DNA of 64,000 nt, from contig CAJULA010000004.1 of NCBI GenBank assembly GCA_910587155.1, positions 124,001 through 188,000 on the forward strand. Reading direction: 5' to 3'. The notes below the pieces were generated by a model that saw only the letters and a list, made by a program, of their open reading frames with translations, had not been told where the DNA came from and did no database searches. This stretch comes from an uncultured Lachnospiraceae bacterium. GTDB taxonomy: Bacteria; Bacillota; Clostridia; Lachnospirales; Lachnospiraceae. The position numbers and the translations under genes are program-made. Positions 16,686 to 24,575 of the stretch are shown here, in pieces; the stretch's first letter is position 1; the number at the start of each line of letters is the position of its first letter.

Positions 16686-16821
16686 TCAGAGTGATGTAAA
16701 ATGCACCCGACAGGAATCGAACCTGCATTAAAGGCGTCGGAGGCCTTCGTTCTATCCGTTAGACTACGGGTGCATGAAGAAGTTGTTACAAACTTATCAC
16801 AAATTTATTACATCACTCTGA
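16686..16821. repeat. Perfect 14-bp inverted repeat enclosing tRNA-Arg
   Basis: TCAGAGTGATGTAA at 16686-16699 and its exact complement TTACATCACTCTGA at 16808-16821 flank the tRNA gene on both sides. Transcribed, the arms could close a long stem with the tRNA in the loop. Confidence 0.7.
16702..16773 (-). tRNA. tRNA-Arg (anticodon CCG)
   Basis: On the minus strand the 7-bp acceptor stem GCACCCG/CGGGTGC, a D arm, an anticodon stem AAGGC/GCCTT with loop CTCCGAC (anticodon CCG, reading CGG), and a T arm with TTCGATT fold into a normal cloverleaf. The discriminator base is A and CCA is not encoded. It is a lone tRNA gene enclosed by the inverted repeat at 16686-16821, between the DUF5688 gene and the SH3-protein gene. 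Confidence 0.93.
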
Positions 16822-16867
16822 CAGATTATATCATAGCTTTTTTAAATTGTCCAGCACAAATAATCTT

Positions 16868-17755
16868 TTAATACTTTTTTAATATTTTGTCATTTTCTCT
16901 GTCGTAATAATACACCGAATCGGCAAGCACCTCTTCCGGCATTACCTGTGTGCGATTGATCTCGCAGACCATCCGCTGTAATCCGTCAGTTTCCAGTTCT
17001 CTCCTTTCCGGCACCAGAAGCGTCTCATGTACGGAGCTGGGAAATATATAGAGATTCCTCCCGAGCTTTTCCGCAAATTCCCGTAAAACGCCGGGATATA
17101 AAAGACAGACGGCTCCATACTGCCTGCTTTGGTTTGTCAGTAGATACATATATGCGTCCCCCTCGTCCTTATATGACACCCCTGCCGCCTCTTCCAGAAT
17201 CCGGCGGATATCCGTGACAGAGGCTGGCAGTACGGCTGGCGTGTTTTCCTCTGCCAGCGCAAACAGTTCTTCTTCGCAAAATCCCCACCCATGGCAGAGA
17301 GTCGCCGTCACCGGGATCATCAGGCGACCTCCCGGCCTTTGCAGAAGAGTGGTGTAGCAGGCAAGTGCCAGATCCAGAAAGCGGATATGAGGCGTCTTTG
17401 ACAAAATCTCCCGGTTGGCTTCATAGCCGACCAGTTCATAAAATATTCTGTCCTTTACGTTTTGCGGATCCTGAAAAAATGTCCGCGCAATTCCGTCCCC
17501 TTCTCTCCTGTTTTCAAAGCGGCGGAGCAGTCCCCGGAATATTTCGGCCAGCGTTTCTCCCTCCCTGTATTGCCGGTATGCTTCCTCCATAAGGAAGACA
17601 GGATAAAAACCGTCGTCCGGGGTGATGACCATAATGGCGCGGCGGGTCGCATCGCTATTCTCCGCCACTCTGACGATTACGGTCCCGTATGCTCCATGGT
17701 AGTGGTTTTCCAGATTTTTGCTGAGTTTCCATAAGAAATTCTGATATGCTGTCAT
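16868..17755 (-). CDS. DUF5688 family protein
   Basis: A 295-residue cytoplasmic protein of the Lachnospiraceae-typical family DUF5688. Recognisable segments include FLMEEAYRQYREGETLAEIF, a central GWGFCEEELFALAEENT, YMYLLTNQSRQYGAVCLLYPG, FPSSVHETLLVP and the C-terminal MPEEVLADSVYYYDREND. The function of the family is unknown. An upstream GAAAGGA site supports the ATG at 17755; the frame stays open to 17851 but that would run into efp. It is the last gene of the run from nrdR through the aro genes and efp, 92 bp after efp. No signal peptide or membrane segment is seen. Confidence 0.8.
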   Translation of the reverse strand: MTAYQNFLWKLSKNLENHYHGAYGTVIVRVAENSDATRRAIMVITPDDGFYPVFLMEEAYRQYREGETLAEIFRGLLRRFENRREGDGIARTFFQDPQNVKDRIFYELVGYEANREILSKTPHIRFLDLALACYTTLLQRPGGRLMIPVTATLCHGWGFCEEELFALAEENTPAVLPASVTDIRRILEEAAGVSYKDEGDAYMYLLTNQSRQYGAVCLLYPGVLREFAEKLGRNLYIFPSSVHETLLVPERRELETDGLQRMVCEINRTQVMPEEVLADSVYYYDRENDKILKKY

Positions 17756-17847
17756 AAGATTTTTCCTTTCGATATGCGATAAAAAAGTATCAAAAAAAGA
17801 CAATGGAATAAGATCCATTGCCTTAAAAGCTCTTATGGCTGCTGCGC

Positions 17848-18405
17848 TCATACTCTTGACAGATATTCGCCGGTTCTTGTGTCGATCTTGATCACATCAC
17901 CGATCTCCACGAACAGCGGCACCAGTACACTGGCCCCGGTTTCCACGGTAGCGGGCTTGGTAGCGCCGGTTGCCGTATCTCCCTTGAAGCCCGGCTCGGT
18001 TTCCGTAACCGCCAGCTCCACAAACAGCGGCGGCTCAATGGCAAATACATTGCCATTATGGGAGCATACCTTGACCATCTCATTTTCTTTTACGAATTTG
18101 AGCGTATTGCCGATCGTCTCCTGATTGAGTGCGATCTGGTCATAAGTCTCCACATCCATAAAGTTATACAGATCTCCGTCCGAATATAAATACTGCATGT
18201 CCTTCCTGTCAATGCGCGCCTGGGGGCACTTTTCCGTAGGTCTGAATGTCTTTTCCACCACGCCGCCGCTCTTGATATTCTTGAGCTTGGTCCTGACAAA
18301 AGCAGCGCCCTTGCCGGGTTTTACGTGCTGAAATTCGATGATCTGAAAAATGTTGTTATCTAACTCAATGGTAATGCCATTTCTGAAATCACCTGCAGAA
18401 ATCAT
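17848..18405 (-). CDS. efp: Elongation factor P
   Basis: A 185-residue EF-P with its three beta-barrel domains. The tip loop HVKPGKGAAFVR carries the lysine that contacts the ribosomal peptidyl site, and the C-terminal barrel contains VETGASVLVPLFVEIGDVIKIDTRTGEY. It relieves ribosome stalling at polyproline stretches. A strong AGGAGG precedes the ATG at 18405. It lies 67 bp downstream of aroQ, and an aro-efp neighbourhood is common in Firmicutes. Confidence 0.97.
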   Translation of the reverse strand: MISAGDFRNGITIELDNNIFQIIEFQHVKPGKGAAFVRTKLKNIKSGGVVEKTFRPTEKCPQARIDRKDMQYLYSDGDLYNFMDVETYDQIALNQETIGNTLKFVKENEMVKVCSHNGNVFAIEPPLFVELAVTETEPGFKGDTATGATKPATVETGASVLVPLFVEIGDVIKIDTRTGEYLSRV

Positions 18406-18472
18406 ATAATAATCCTCCTAAATATTTACACGTTATAATTCTCATATAGTGTAAACCATATTTTTCTCTTTT

Positions 18473-18916
18473 TCAACTGTTTTTTTCAATTAATCCGCAA
18501 ATCTCATCAATGGCTTCCAGATAGCCGGCCAGGCCATGTCCGTATATCTGTCCGTCGCAGACTTCCCTTGTCACCGATACCTGTCGGAATGCTTCCCGCT
18601 TTGTAATATCCGAAATATGGATTTCAATCTTTGGCATGGGGACGGATGCCAGCGCATCCCGTATGGCATAGCTGTAATGTGTAAAAGCGCCGGGGTTGAT
18701 GATAATCCCCTGTGTGCCGTCTCTGTAGGCATCCTGGATTCTGTCAATGATGGCGCCTTCATGGTTGCTCTGAAACACTTCGATCTGACAGTCTTTTTCC
18801 CTGCCTTTTTCTCCGATCATTGTGAGCAGATCATGATAGTCCTGAGTACCGTACACGGATTTTTCCCGGATTCCCAGAAAATTAAGATTGGGGCCGTTGA
18901 TCACCAAAAGATTCAT
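18473..18916 (-). CDS. aroQ: 3-dehydroquinate dehydratase, type II
   Basis: A 147-residue type II dehydroquinase, the third step of the shikimate pathway (3-dehydroquinate to 3-dehydroshikimate). Visible are INGPNLNFLG, the Tyr region SVYGTQ, EVFQSNHEGAIID with the catalytic His environment, and NPGAFTHYSYAIRDAL. Length is normal for the dodecameric enzyme. Its start overlaps the end of aroK by 4 bp, and with aroE it forms a coupled trio of shikimate genes. Confidence 0.96.
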   Translation of the reverse strand: MNLLVINGPNLNFLGIREKSVYGTQDYHDLLTMIGEKGREKDCQIEVFQSNHEGAIIDRIQDAYRDGTQGIIINPGAFTHYSYAIRDALASVPMPKIEIHISDITKREAFRQVSVTREVCDGQIYGHGLAGYLEAIDEICGLIEKNS

Positions 18917-19419
18917 CTTATTCTCTCCTCTATTTCTTTTATTATCTCTTCAAAAGTCATACCGTCCGCCTGAATGATGACATGAGCCGCCTCCCTGTAA
19001 GCGTCCTCTCTGGCCGCCATCATCTCCCGGATCCGTGCCGCCGGATCCTCGCACTGCAAAAGCGGCCGTCCCGTATCGCCTCTGAGACGTTCATACACCG
19101 TCCCTGGCTGTACACACAAATACACCACTGTTCCCAGTGCGCGCAAAAGCGGCCTGTTCTGCGGCCTCACCGGCAGACCGCCACCCGTGGAAATAATCCG
19201 CCTCTCTCTGCCTTCAGCCAGTTTTTTCAGTGTCTTTGTCTCCAGATCACGGAAATAGGCTTCTCCTTCCTCTGCGAAGATACGCGGGATCTTCTTTCCC
19301 GTCTCCTGCTCGATCAGCCTGTCCGTATCCACGAAAGGACATTGCAGCCGCCTGGAAAGCCGGATTCCCGTGCTCGTCTTGCCGCTTCCCATAAATCCTG
19401 TCAAAATAATATTATTCAT
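18913..19419 (-). CDS. aroK: Shikimate kinase
   Basis: A 168-residue kinase converting shikimate to shikimate 3-phosphate with ATP. It has the Walker A GFMGSGKTSTG near the N-terminus, the shikimate-binding VDTDRLIE and GGGLPVRPQN, and the lid arginines (GDTGRPLL). It overlaps aroE by 8 bp upstream and aroQ by 4 bp downstream. Confidence 0.95.
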   Translation of the reverse strand: MNNIILTGFMGSGKTSTGIRLSRRLQCPFVDTDRLIEQETGKKIPRIFAEEGEAYFRDLETKTLKKLAEGRERRIISTGGGLPVRPQNRPLLRALGTVVYLCVQPGTVYERLRGDTGRPLLQCEDPAARIREMMAAREDAYREAAHVIIQADGMTFEEIIKEIEERIR

Positions 19420-20287
19420 GTATCCTTGTTTCTTCCTTGAGTTTTTCCAAAATATGATCCGCCAGCGGCCGTTCTATACAGACATCGTTCCATAACGCAA
19501 ATGCCTGGATAGCCTGATACGCCAGCATCTTCAGTCCGTTACAGGCCCTGCCGCCGTGCGCCCGTACCAGCTGCATAAATCTCGTCTCACCCGGCCTGTA
19601 GATCAGATCATAGCCCGTATGTATTTTCTCATAAAGCCTGGCATCCTCCGTCACTGCGTCCTTGCTGTGAGGATAAAGTCCCACGCTGGTCCCCTGCACC
19701 GCCAGATACTTGCCCGCCGGGATCTTCTCATGGTCCGACAGCGCCAGTCCCCTGATACACTCCCTGCCAAAAGCCCGGTTCACTTCCCTGGCCACCTCCT
19801 GCGCCTTTTGGGGGGTCCGGTTCAGCATCCACACCTGCGATGCGCCCGCATACGCGCAGAGAAAAGCCACTGACCGCGCCGCGCCGCCTGCTCCCAGCAC
19901 GATCACACGCTCGCCTGCCAGCTCTATGCCGTCTTCCTTCATGGCCTGCTGCAGACCTGTCATATCGGTATTATACCCTTTGAAGCCGTCCTCACAGCGC
20001 ACCAGCGTATTCACTGCCCCGATCTTTTCCGCCAGCGGATCAATCTGCGTCAGGTACGGAATCACTTCGCTCTTATGCGGCACTGTCACATTCAGTCCTG
20101 CCAGGGCCAGGGCGCAGGCGCCCCGCACTGCCTCACCGATCCTGCCCGGCTCCACGCAAAAGGGGACATATACCAGGTTCACGCCAAGCGCCTGCGCCAG
20201 TGTGTTGTGAATCAGAGGTGACAGTGTGTGTTCCACCGGATACCCCAACAGTCCGCACACTTTTGTCCTGCCGTTAATCTCTCTCAT
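19412..20287 (-). CDS. aroE: Shikimate dehydrogenase
   Basis: A 291-residue NADP-dependent enzyme reducing 3-dehydroshikimate to shikimate. The N-terminal substrate domain contains LGYPVEHTLSPLIHN and LNVTVPHKSEVIPYL (catalytic Lys), and GYNTDMTG follows. The nucleotide site is VLGAGGAARSVAF, and NGLKMLAYQAIQAFALW closes the protein. Its start overlaps the YqeG-type phosphatase stop (ATGA), indicating coupling in the nrdR-aro run. Confidence 0.96.
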   Translation of the reverse strand: MREINGRTKVCGLLGYPVEHTLSPLIHNTLAQALGVNLVYVPFCVEPGRIGEAVRGACALALAGLNVTVPHKSEVIPYLTQIDPLAEKIGAVNTLVRCEDGFKGYNTDMTGLQQAMKEDGIELAGERVIVLGAGGAARSVAFLCAYAGASQVWMLNRTPQKAQEVAREVNRAFGRECIRGLALSDHEKIPAGKYLAVQGTSVGLYPHSKDAVTEDARLYEKIHTGYDLIYRPGETRFMQLVRAHGGRACNGLKMLAYQAIQAFALWNDVCIERPLADHILEKLKEETRIHE

Positions 20288-20787
20288 CTTTGTCTTCTCT
20301 CTTTTTCATAAAAATACAGTACTATCTTTTCAAAAAAACGCTTGATCACGATCTGAATCTCTTCCTTGGGATGAATGGGCTTTACAAGATACGTGCGCAT
20401 CCCCGCCCGCTTCGCCCCCCATACATCAGTAAAAAGCTGATCTCCCACAAACAGGGTATTCTCCGGCCTTGTTCCCATCTGCTCCATCGCCCTTTGATAT
20501 CCTGCCGGAAACGGCTTGCCCGCTTTAAAAATATAGGCCGTACCAACCTTATCACAGAACATTTTCACCCGGGGTTCCTTATTGTTGGAGAGCATCATCA
20601 CCTGAAAACCGATGCCCAAAAGACGCTTCACCAGATCTATGCTCCTCTGATCGGCAGGCGCCCCATGGGGCACAAGCGTATTGTCGATATCAAAGATGAC
20701 GCCCCGCCATCCTTCTGCATACAGCCTTTCATATCCGATATCATAGGCATTGTCCACATAAGCATAGGGATAAAATCTCTGCAACAT
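20284..20787 (-). CDS. YqeG family HAD IIIA-type phosphatase
   Basis: About 167 residues with the HAD phosphatase motifs: VIFDIDNTLVPHG (nucleophile Asp), MLSNN (motif II), KAGKP (motif III Lys) and VGDQLFTDVWGAKRAGM (motif IV). It matches the YqeG/GEP4 family, whose yeast and plant members are phosphatidylglycerophosphate phosphatases. The in vivo substrate in bacteria is less certain. The ATG at 20787 is preceded by GAGGG; a longer frame to 20832 would overlap the radical SAM gene. In B. subtilis yqeG also sits next to aroE. Confidence 0.9.
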   Translation of the reverse strand: MLQRFYPYAYVDNAYDIGYERLYAEGWRGVIFDIDNTLVPHGAPADQRSIDLVKRLLGIGFQVMMLSNNKEPRVKMFCDKVGTAYIFKAGKPFPAGYQRAMEQMGTRPENTLFVGDQLFTDVWGAKRAGMRTYLVKPIHPKEEIQIVIKRFFEKIVLYFYEKERRQR

Positions 20788-20809
20788 GATCTGCCGCCCT
20801 CTTTCTTTC

Positions 20810-22237
20810 TCAGTCTGCACCGGCTTCTGCACTCATTTTCTTCAGATACGGAAGTTCTTTTTGCAGATCGGCGCGTATACTCATATGCCAGAAAAATTCA
20901 CCCACAAACAACAGTTTATGCAGTCGGTCTTCATGAAGCAGCGCCTGGATCAGCCTGGGAACGGAATAGATCTTCCTGCTGGCTCTGATATGCTCCCTCT
21001 GCAGTTCATAAGGTGTCATACGTGCGGGCTTATGTACCGTATGCCCGTTATATCTGCTCCAGTCATGGTGAAGTAGCCTGTCTTTGTGACTCTCATAGAC
21101 CGGTGTCCCCGGGACAAAGTACATACACTGGATGAGGGCGCCCTTGATGTGATGCCGGATCACAAAGTCGGCCAGCTTCTCTCCCACGCCCACCGTATGC
21201 GTATCCGCGCCCAAAATAAACAGCCCTCTCACACTCATCCCATGTCTCTGAATATTTTCAATGGATTGCACGATGCTGCTTCGGCTGCTCTTCTTATGAT
21301 ACAGCGCGAACGATTCATCCTCAATAAATTCAATTCCCATGGCAAGCTCCACAAAGCCCGCCCTTTTCAGCAGACACAGCATCTCATCGTCCAGCCCCAC
21401 CTCCCATCTGGCCTGTACAGTGAAATGATACCGTATCTTACTGTCAATGATCTTCTGCAGCACTGCCATGGCCCATTCCCGGTCCGCAAAAAAATTGTCG
21501 TCCGTGATCCAGAGCGCTTTCAGCAGTCTGTGGTGCCCCTCTTCCTGAAAGGCAATGGTGCGGCGGATATCTTCCAGCACATTGTCAGGCGTCCTTGTCC
21601 TGACCTTCCTGCCAAAGTGACGCACTACCGCGCAGTAGTCACAGTTGTGGGGACAGCCTCTGGAAGCGTGCACCTGTCCCCACAGCGTATTATGCCCCGC
21701 CATTTTCTTATAATGCCAGATCAGATTTTTATCGGGAATCGTCTCAAACCGCTCGGGCGGACGGCGCATTCCCGTATGTACCAGCTTCCCGTCTTTTCTG
21801 TAGGCCACACCCGGAAAAGAAGGGGTCTCTCCTTTTCGCACCGCCTCCACCATGTCCAGGATCGACTCGTCTCCCTCTCCCAGAAGCACATAATCACAGT
21901 AGCGGACGGCTTCCCTGTAATTCATGGAAGCATGCAGCCCTCCCATCACAACCACGGCGCCGCTGTTTTTCTTAAAATATCTGGCCAGGCGGTAGCCCCG
22001 GACCGCGCTGAACGTAAAAATACCGATCACGATAAGATCCGCGTCCACAATGTCTTCCATGACCAGCCGGGAAACCGATTCGCTGTACATAAGCGTATCA
22101 TCCACTTTTTCCTTGACAATGGTGGCCAGCGTATTCAGACCCACGGAAGGCGTCCTGATATACCTGTCATAGACAAACAGATTAAGCGGCGTCGGCTTAT
22201 ACGGCCGATTCCCCGGTTCAATCAATCGAATTTTCAT
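20810..22237 (-). CDS. B12-binding-domain radical SAM protein
   Basis: A 475-residue protein. The N-terminal part (about 1-150) looks like a cobalamin-binding Rossmann domain (VMGGLHASMNYREAVRYCDYVLLGEGDE) but lacks the usual DxHxxG base-off motif. The radical SAM domain follows with the cluster motif RGCPHNCDYCAV (CxxxCxxC) and WITDDNFFADREWA. It belongs to the broad BchE/P-methylase-like class that modifies lipids, antibiotics or tetrapyrroles. The substrate is unknown. It lies between nrdR and the YqeG phosphatase gene, 12 and 22 bp away, so is probably in the same transcript. Confidence 0.85.
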   Translation of the reverse strand: MKIRLIEPGNRPYKPTPLNLFVYDRYIRTPSVGLNTLATIVKEKVDDTLMYSESVSRLVMEDIVDADLIVIGIFTFSAVRGYRLARYFKKNSGAVVVMGGLHASMNYREAVRYCDYVLLGEGDESILDMVEAVRKGETPSFPGVAYRKDGKLVHTGMRRPPERFETIPDKNLIWHYKKMAGHNTLWGQVHASRGCPHNCDYCAVVRHFGRKVRTRTPDNVLEDIRRTIAFQEEGHHRLLKALWITDDNFFADREWAMAVLQKIIDSKIRYHFTVQARWEVGLDDEMLCLLKRAGFVELAMGIEFIEDESFALYHKKSSRSSIVQSIENIQRHGMSVRGLFILGADTHTVGVGEKLADFVIRHHIKGALIQCMYFVPGTPVYESHKDRLLHHDWSRYNGHTVHKPARMTPYELQREHIRASRKIYSVPRLIQALLHEDRLHKLLFVGEFFWHMSIRADLQKELPYLKKMSAEAGAD

Positions 22238-22249
22238 ACCTGCCCCTTC

Positions 22250-22699
22250 TCATTCCAGCACTTTCTTCAGCTCTTCCAGAAACGTATTAACATCCTTGAA
22301 TTCCCTGTATACCGAGGCAAATCTGACATAGGCCACCGCCTCCAGTTCTTTTAATTTATTCATCACCAGTTCTCCCACCACCTGACTGGACACCTCTTTT
22401 TCCCCCAGATTGAAAATTTCTGTCTCCACCTCATCCACCAGATGTGTGATCTGTGCGGCGCTGATCGGCCGCTTGTGACAGGCGCGCAATATGCCCGCTT
22501 CCACTTTGGAGCGGTCGTATGCCTCTCTGTTGTTATCTTTTTTCATGATAATGACCGGAATCGTCTCCACCTTTTCATACGTGGTAAACCGTTTTCCACA
22601 TTCGTCACACACCCGACGGCGGCGGATGGAATTGTTCTCTTCCGCAGGTCTGGAATCGACCACTCTCGTATTTTCGTGACCGCAAAACGGACATTTCAT
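22250..22699 (-). CDS. nrdR: Transcriptional repressor NrdR
   Basis: A 149-residue regulator of ribonucleotide reductase genes. The zinc ribbon has Cys3, Cys6, Cys31 and Cys34 with the basic stretch SIRRRRVC between them. An ATP-cone domain follows (VIIMKKDNNREAYDRSKVEAGI), which senses ATP/dATP. Length is exactly typical. It heads the run of genes towards aroE and efp. No NrdR boxes or nrd genes are seen in the window. Confidence 0.97.
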   Translation of the reverse strand: MKCPFCGHENTRVVDSRPAEENNSIRRRRVCDECGKRFTTYEKVETIPVIIMKKDNNREAYDRSKVEAGILRACHKRPISAAQITHLVDEVETEIFNLGEKEVSSQVVGELVMNKLKELEAVAYVRFASVYREFKDVNTFLEELKKVLE

Positions 22700-22778
22700 A
22701 GCTGCCTCCTCGCCGGCCGGTCATACACCCTTTCCGCCCGAAGCGCATATTCTGTGGAAAAGGGGAAATGACCACGCC

Positions 22779-23018
22779 ATGTTATTTTCATGTTTCCAGA
22801 AAAAAGAAGTCATCAATATCAGAAACTGCCAGAAGATTGGCAATGTGGTGGATATGGAATTTGACGAATGTACCGGCCAGATTCAGAAAATCGTTATATC
22901 GGAAGGCTTCCACTTTTGCCGGCTCTTTGAAGGCAATTCAGACATCGTCATCTGCTACAGGGATATCAAACAGATCGGTCCGGATATCATCCTGGTGGAT
23001 TTATGTTGTAATTCCTGA
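22779..23018 (+). CDS. YlmC/YmxH family PRC-barrel sporulation protein
   Basis: A 79-residue protein matching the YlmC/YmxH family: FQKKEVINIRNCQKIGNVVDMEFDE, a variable middle, and YRDIKQIGPDIILVDL. These small PRC-barrel proteins are conserved in endospore formers and are expressed during sporulation, but their biochemical role is unknown. It is one of the few plus-strand genes here. Its last 18 bp overlap the 3' end of tdk on the opposite strand. The Shine-Dalgarno AAGGGG is 13 nt from the ATG, further than usual. Confidence 0.85.
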   Translation: MLFSCFQKKEVINIRNCQKIGNVVDMEFDECTGQIQKIVISEGFHFCRLFEGNSDIVICYRDIKQIGPDIILVDLCCNS

Positions 23019-23606
23019 TCCCGCCTTGTCTTTTCCCCATCCCGGCCCCAGGTTTCCCTCCCGGTAGTGCTTGCGGCAGAGTGCGATATATTTGTCATTC
23101 CCGCCCAGACAGATCTGCTCTCCCTCCCGGATCACCTCTCCGCGCTGCGTAAATCTGGTCGTGCAGGAAGCCCCCCGGCCGCACCAGCAGACCGTTTTCA
23201 TCTCTTCTATCACATCCGCCCAGGCAAGAAGCCAGAGAGAACCCTCAAAAGGTTCTCTCCTGAAATCTGTCCGCAGCCCATAGCAGATCACGGGAATATC
23301 ACAGTCGTCCACCACATCCGCGAAAAAAGCGATCTCACTCTTTTTGCAGAACTGGGCTTCATCGACAATGATACAGTCGTATTCCCTGATCTTTTCTTTC
23401 GGGTATGTGACAAAGTCCTCCACAAAACCGCATTCCTTCCAAAGCCCCATACGGCTTCTGATCACGCCCCTGCCGTCCCTGGTATCGAGACGTGGCTTGA
23501 GCAGCAGAGCTTTTTTGCCGCGTTCATAATAGTTGTACTCCACCATCAGCGCATTGGCCGTCTTGGAACTGCCCATGGCGCCGTAGCGAAAATATAATTT
23601 TGCCAT
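23001..23606 (-). CDS. tdk: Thymidine kinase
   Basis: A 201-residue type II thymidine kinase that salvages thymidine with ATP. It has the P-loop YGAMGSSKTANALM, the Walker B-like IIVDEAQFC, the thymidine-binding lasso near FRREPFEGS, and zinc-site cysteines in VCWCGRGASC. AGGAG 8 nt before the ATG at 23606 fixes the start; the frame to 23630 has no better site. It is convergent with the YlmC/YmxH gene, overlapping it by 18 bp. Confidence 0.95.
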   Translation of the reverse strand: MAKLYFRYGAMGSSKTANALMVEYNYYERGKKALLLKPRLDTRDGRGVIRSRMGLWKECGFVEDFVTYPKEKIREYDCIIVDEAQFCKKSEIAFFADVVDDCDIPVICYGLRTDFRREPFEGSLWLLAWADVIEEMKTVCWCGRGASCTTRFTQRGEVIREGEQICLGGNDKYIALCRKHYREGNLGPGWGKDKAGSGITT

Positions 23607-23632
23607 CACGCATTCTCCTGATCCTGTCACAG

Positions 23633-24544
23633 TTAACGGTCGCTGTAATTGCGCTTACATTCGGGCGGCACATTCCCTCTTGTATCCCAGTTCATCCCCA
23701 GCGCCCGATACGCTCTGTTTGAAATCAGATAAGTACTGTAGGAATTCGTGCTGTCGTCACAGAACACATCCACAATAAACCACTCGCCATTGATCTGCAC
23801 CGTATTCCACATATAGTCTTTCAGAGAAGAGCTGCTGTTTGCCTGCACGATATAACAGCCCACACCCATGGCATCGCACAGCGCTTTCATCGCCCTGGCA
23901 TAGCCTTTGGCATTGGCTTCATGATATACGAGCGCACCCCAGGCATTGTCCCTGTGATTTGTTTTATCCGCCGGTGCCGGCATACAGGTCTGCACCAGAT
24001 AATCATGGGCCGTGCGCACCTTTTTGATATCGCTCAGGGAAGCCACATTATTGGAGATCATAAAACTGGACACCATCGTCTGCACCTGTTGGATCTCCGC
24101 CTCACTCAGATCAGACCCATACACACTGCCCACGGAAAAACTGCCCCGGTTGCCGCTGGCAGCCGCGCCGGAATTAATGATATCGTTGGCTATCGCACGT
24201 TCATCCTCTGTCGTGATGTCCCTGATGGAAGTGGAAGACTCCGTCAACAGTTTATCCAGATCAATCTTGGCGCCCGCGTTCAGCGCCCGGAGCAACTCCT
24301 GCACCGCCGGCCAGTCATCATCAAAAAAAGTATAGTTATACGTTCCGTTTTCCTGTCTGGTGACCAGCACTTCCCCGTAGACATTGGAATGGATCACACC
24401 CCCGGAAACCGCGTCTGCGGGCACCTGAATGGTATCCGAACCGGAGCCGCTCTTGGCCTGCGCACCCATCGGCGCCGCCAGCAAAAGCCCCGCGCACAAA
24501 AAAGCCGTTCCCCTTTTTACCAGCTTTCTCCTTTGCATCCTCAT
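23633..24544 (-). CDS. Secreted protein with an inactive-looking transglutaminase fold
   Basis: A 303-residue exported protein: basic start, hydrophobic core and a predicted signal-peptidase site after AQA (about residue 30). The C-terminal half (about 175-290) aligns with transglutaminase-like domains: NAWGALVYHEANAKGYARAMKAL, a Cys-poor core, and MWNTVQINGEWFIVDVFCDD. The catalytic Cys position is Ala212 and the His position is Tyr244; only Asp259 remains. A protease or cross-linking activity is therefore unlikely, and a binding or structural role at the wall is inferred. It lies between tdk and an acyltransferase gene, possibly co-transcribed with both. Confidence 0.75.
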   Translation of the reverse strand: MRMQRRKLVKRGTAFLCAGLLLAAPMGAQAKSGSGSDTIQVPADAVSGGVIHSNVYGEVLVTRQENGTYNYTFFDDDWPAVQELLRALNAGAKIDLDKLLTESSTSIRDITTEDERAIANDIINSGAAASGNRGSFSVGSVYGSDLSEAEIQQVQTMVSSFMISNNVASLSDIKKVRTAHDYLVQTCMPAPADKTNHRDNAWGALVYHEANAKGYARAMKALCDAMGVGCYIVQANSSSSLKDYMWNTVQINGEWFIVDVFCDDSTNSYSTYLISNRAYRALGMNWDTRGNVPPECKRNYSDR

Positions 24545-24575
24545 ACTACACTCTCCTCCTTTATTTTCCTTTTTC

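Noticed and set aside
18421..18455. TTTACAC/GTGTAAA repeat and weak -10 before efp
   Set aside because: Hexamer spacing does not make a sigma-A promoter, and efp can be read from the aro run.
21086..22354. 422-codon plus-strand frame opposite the radical SAM gene
   Set aside because: Antisense shadow; no recognisable domain, no ribosome-binding site.
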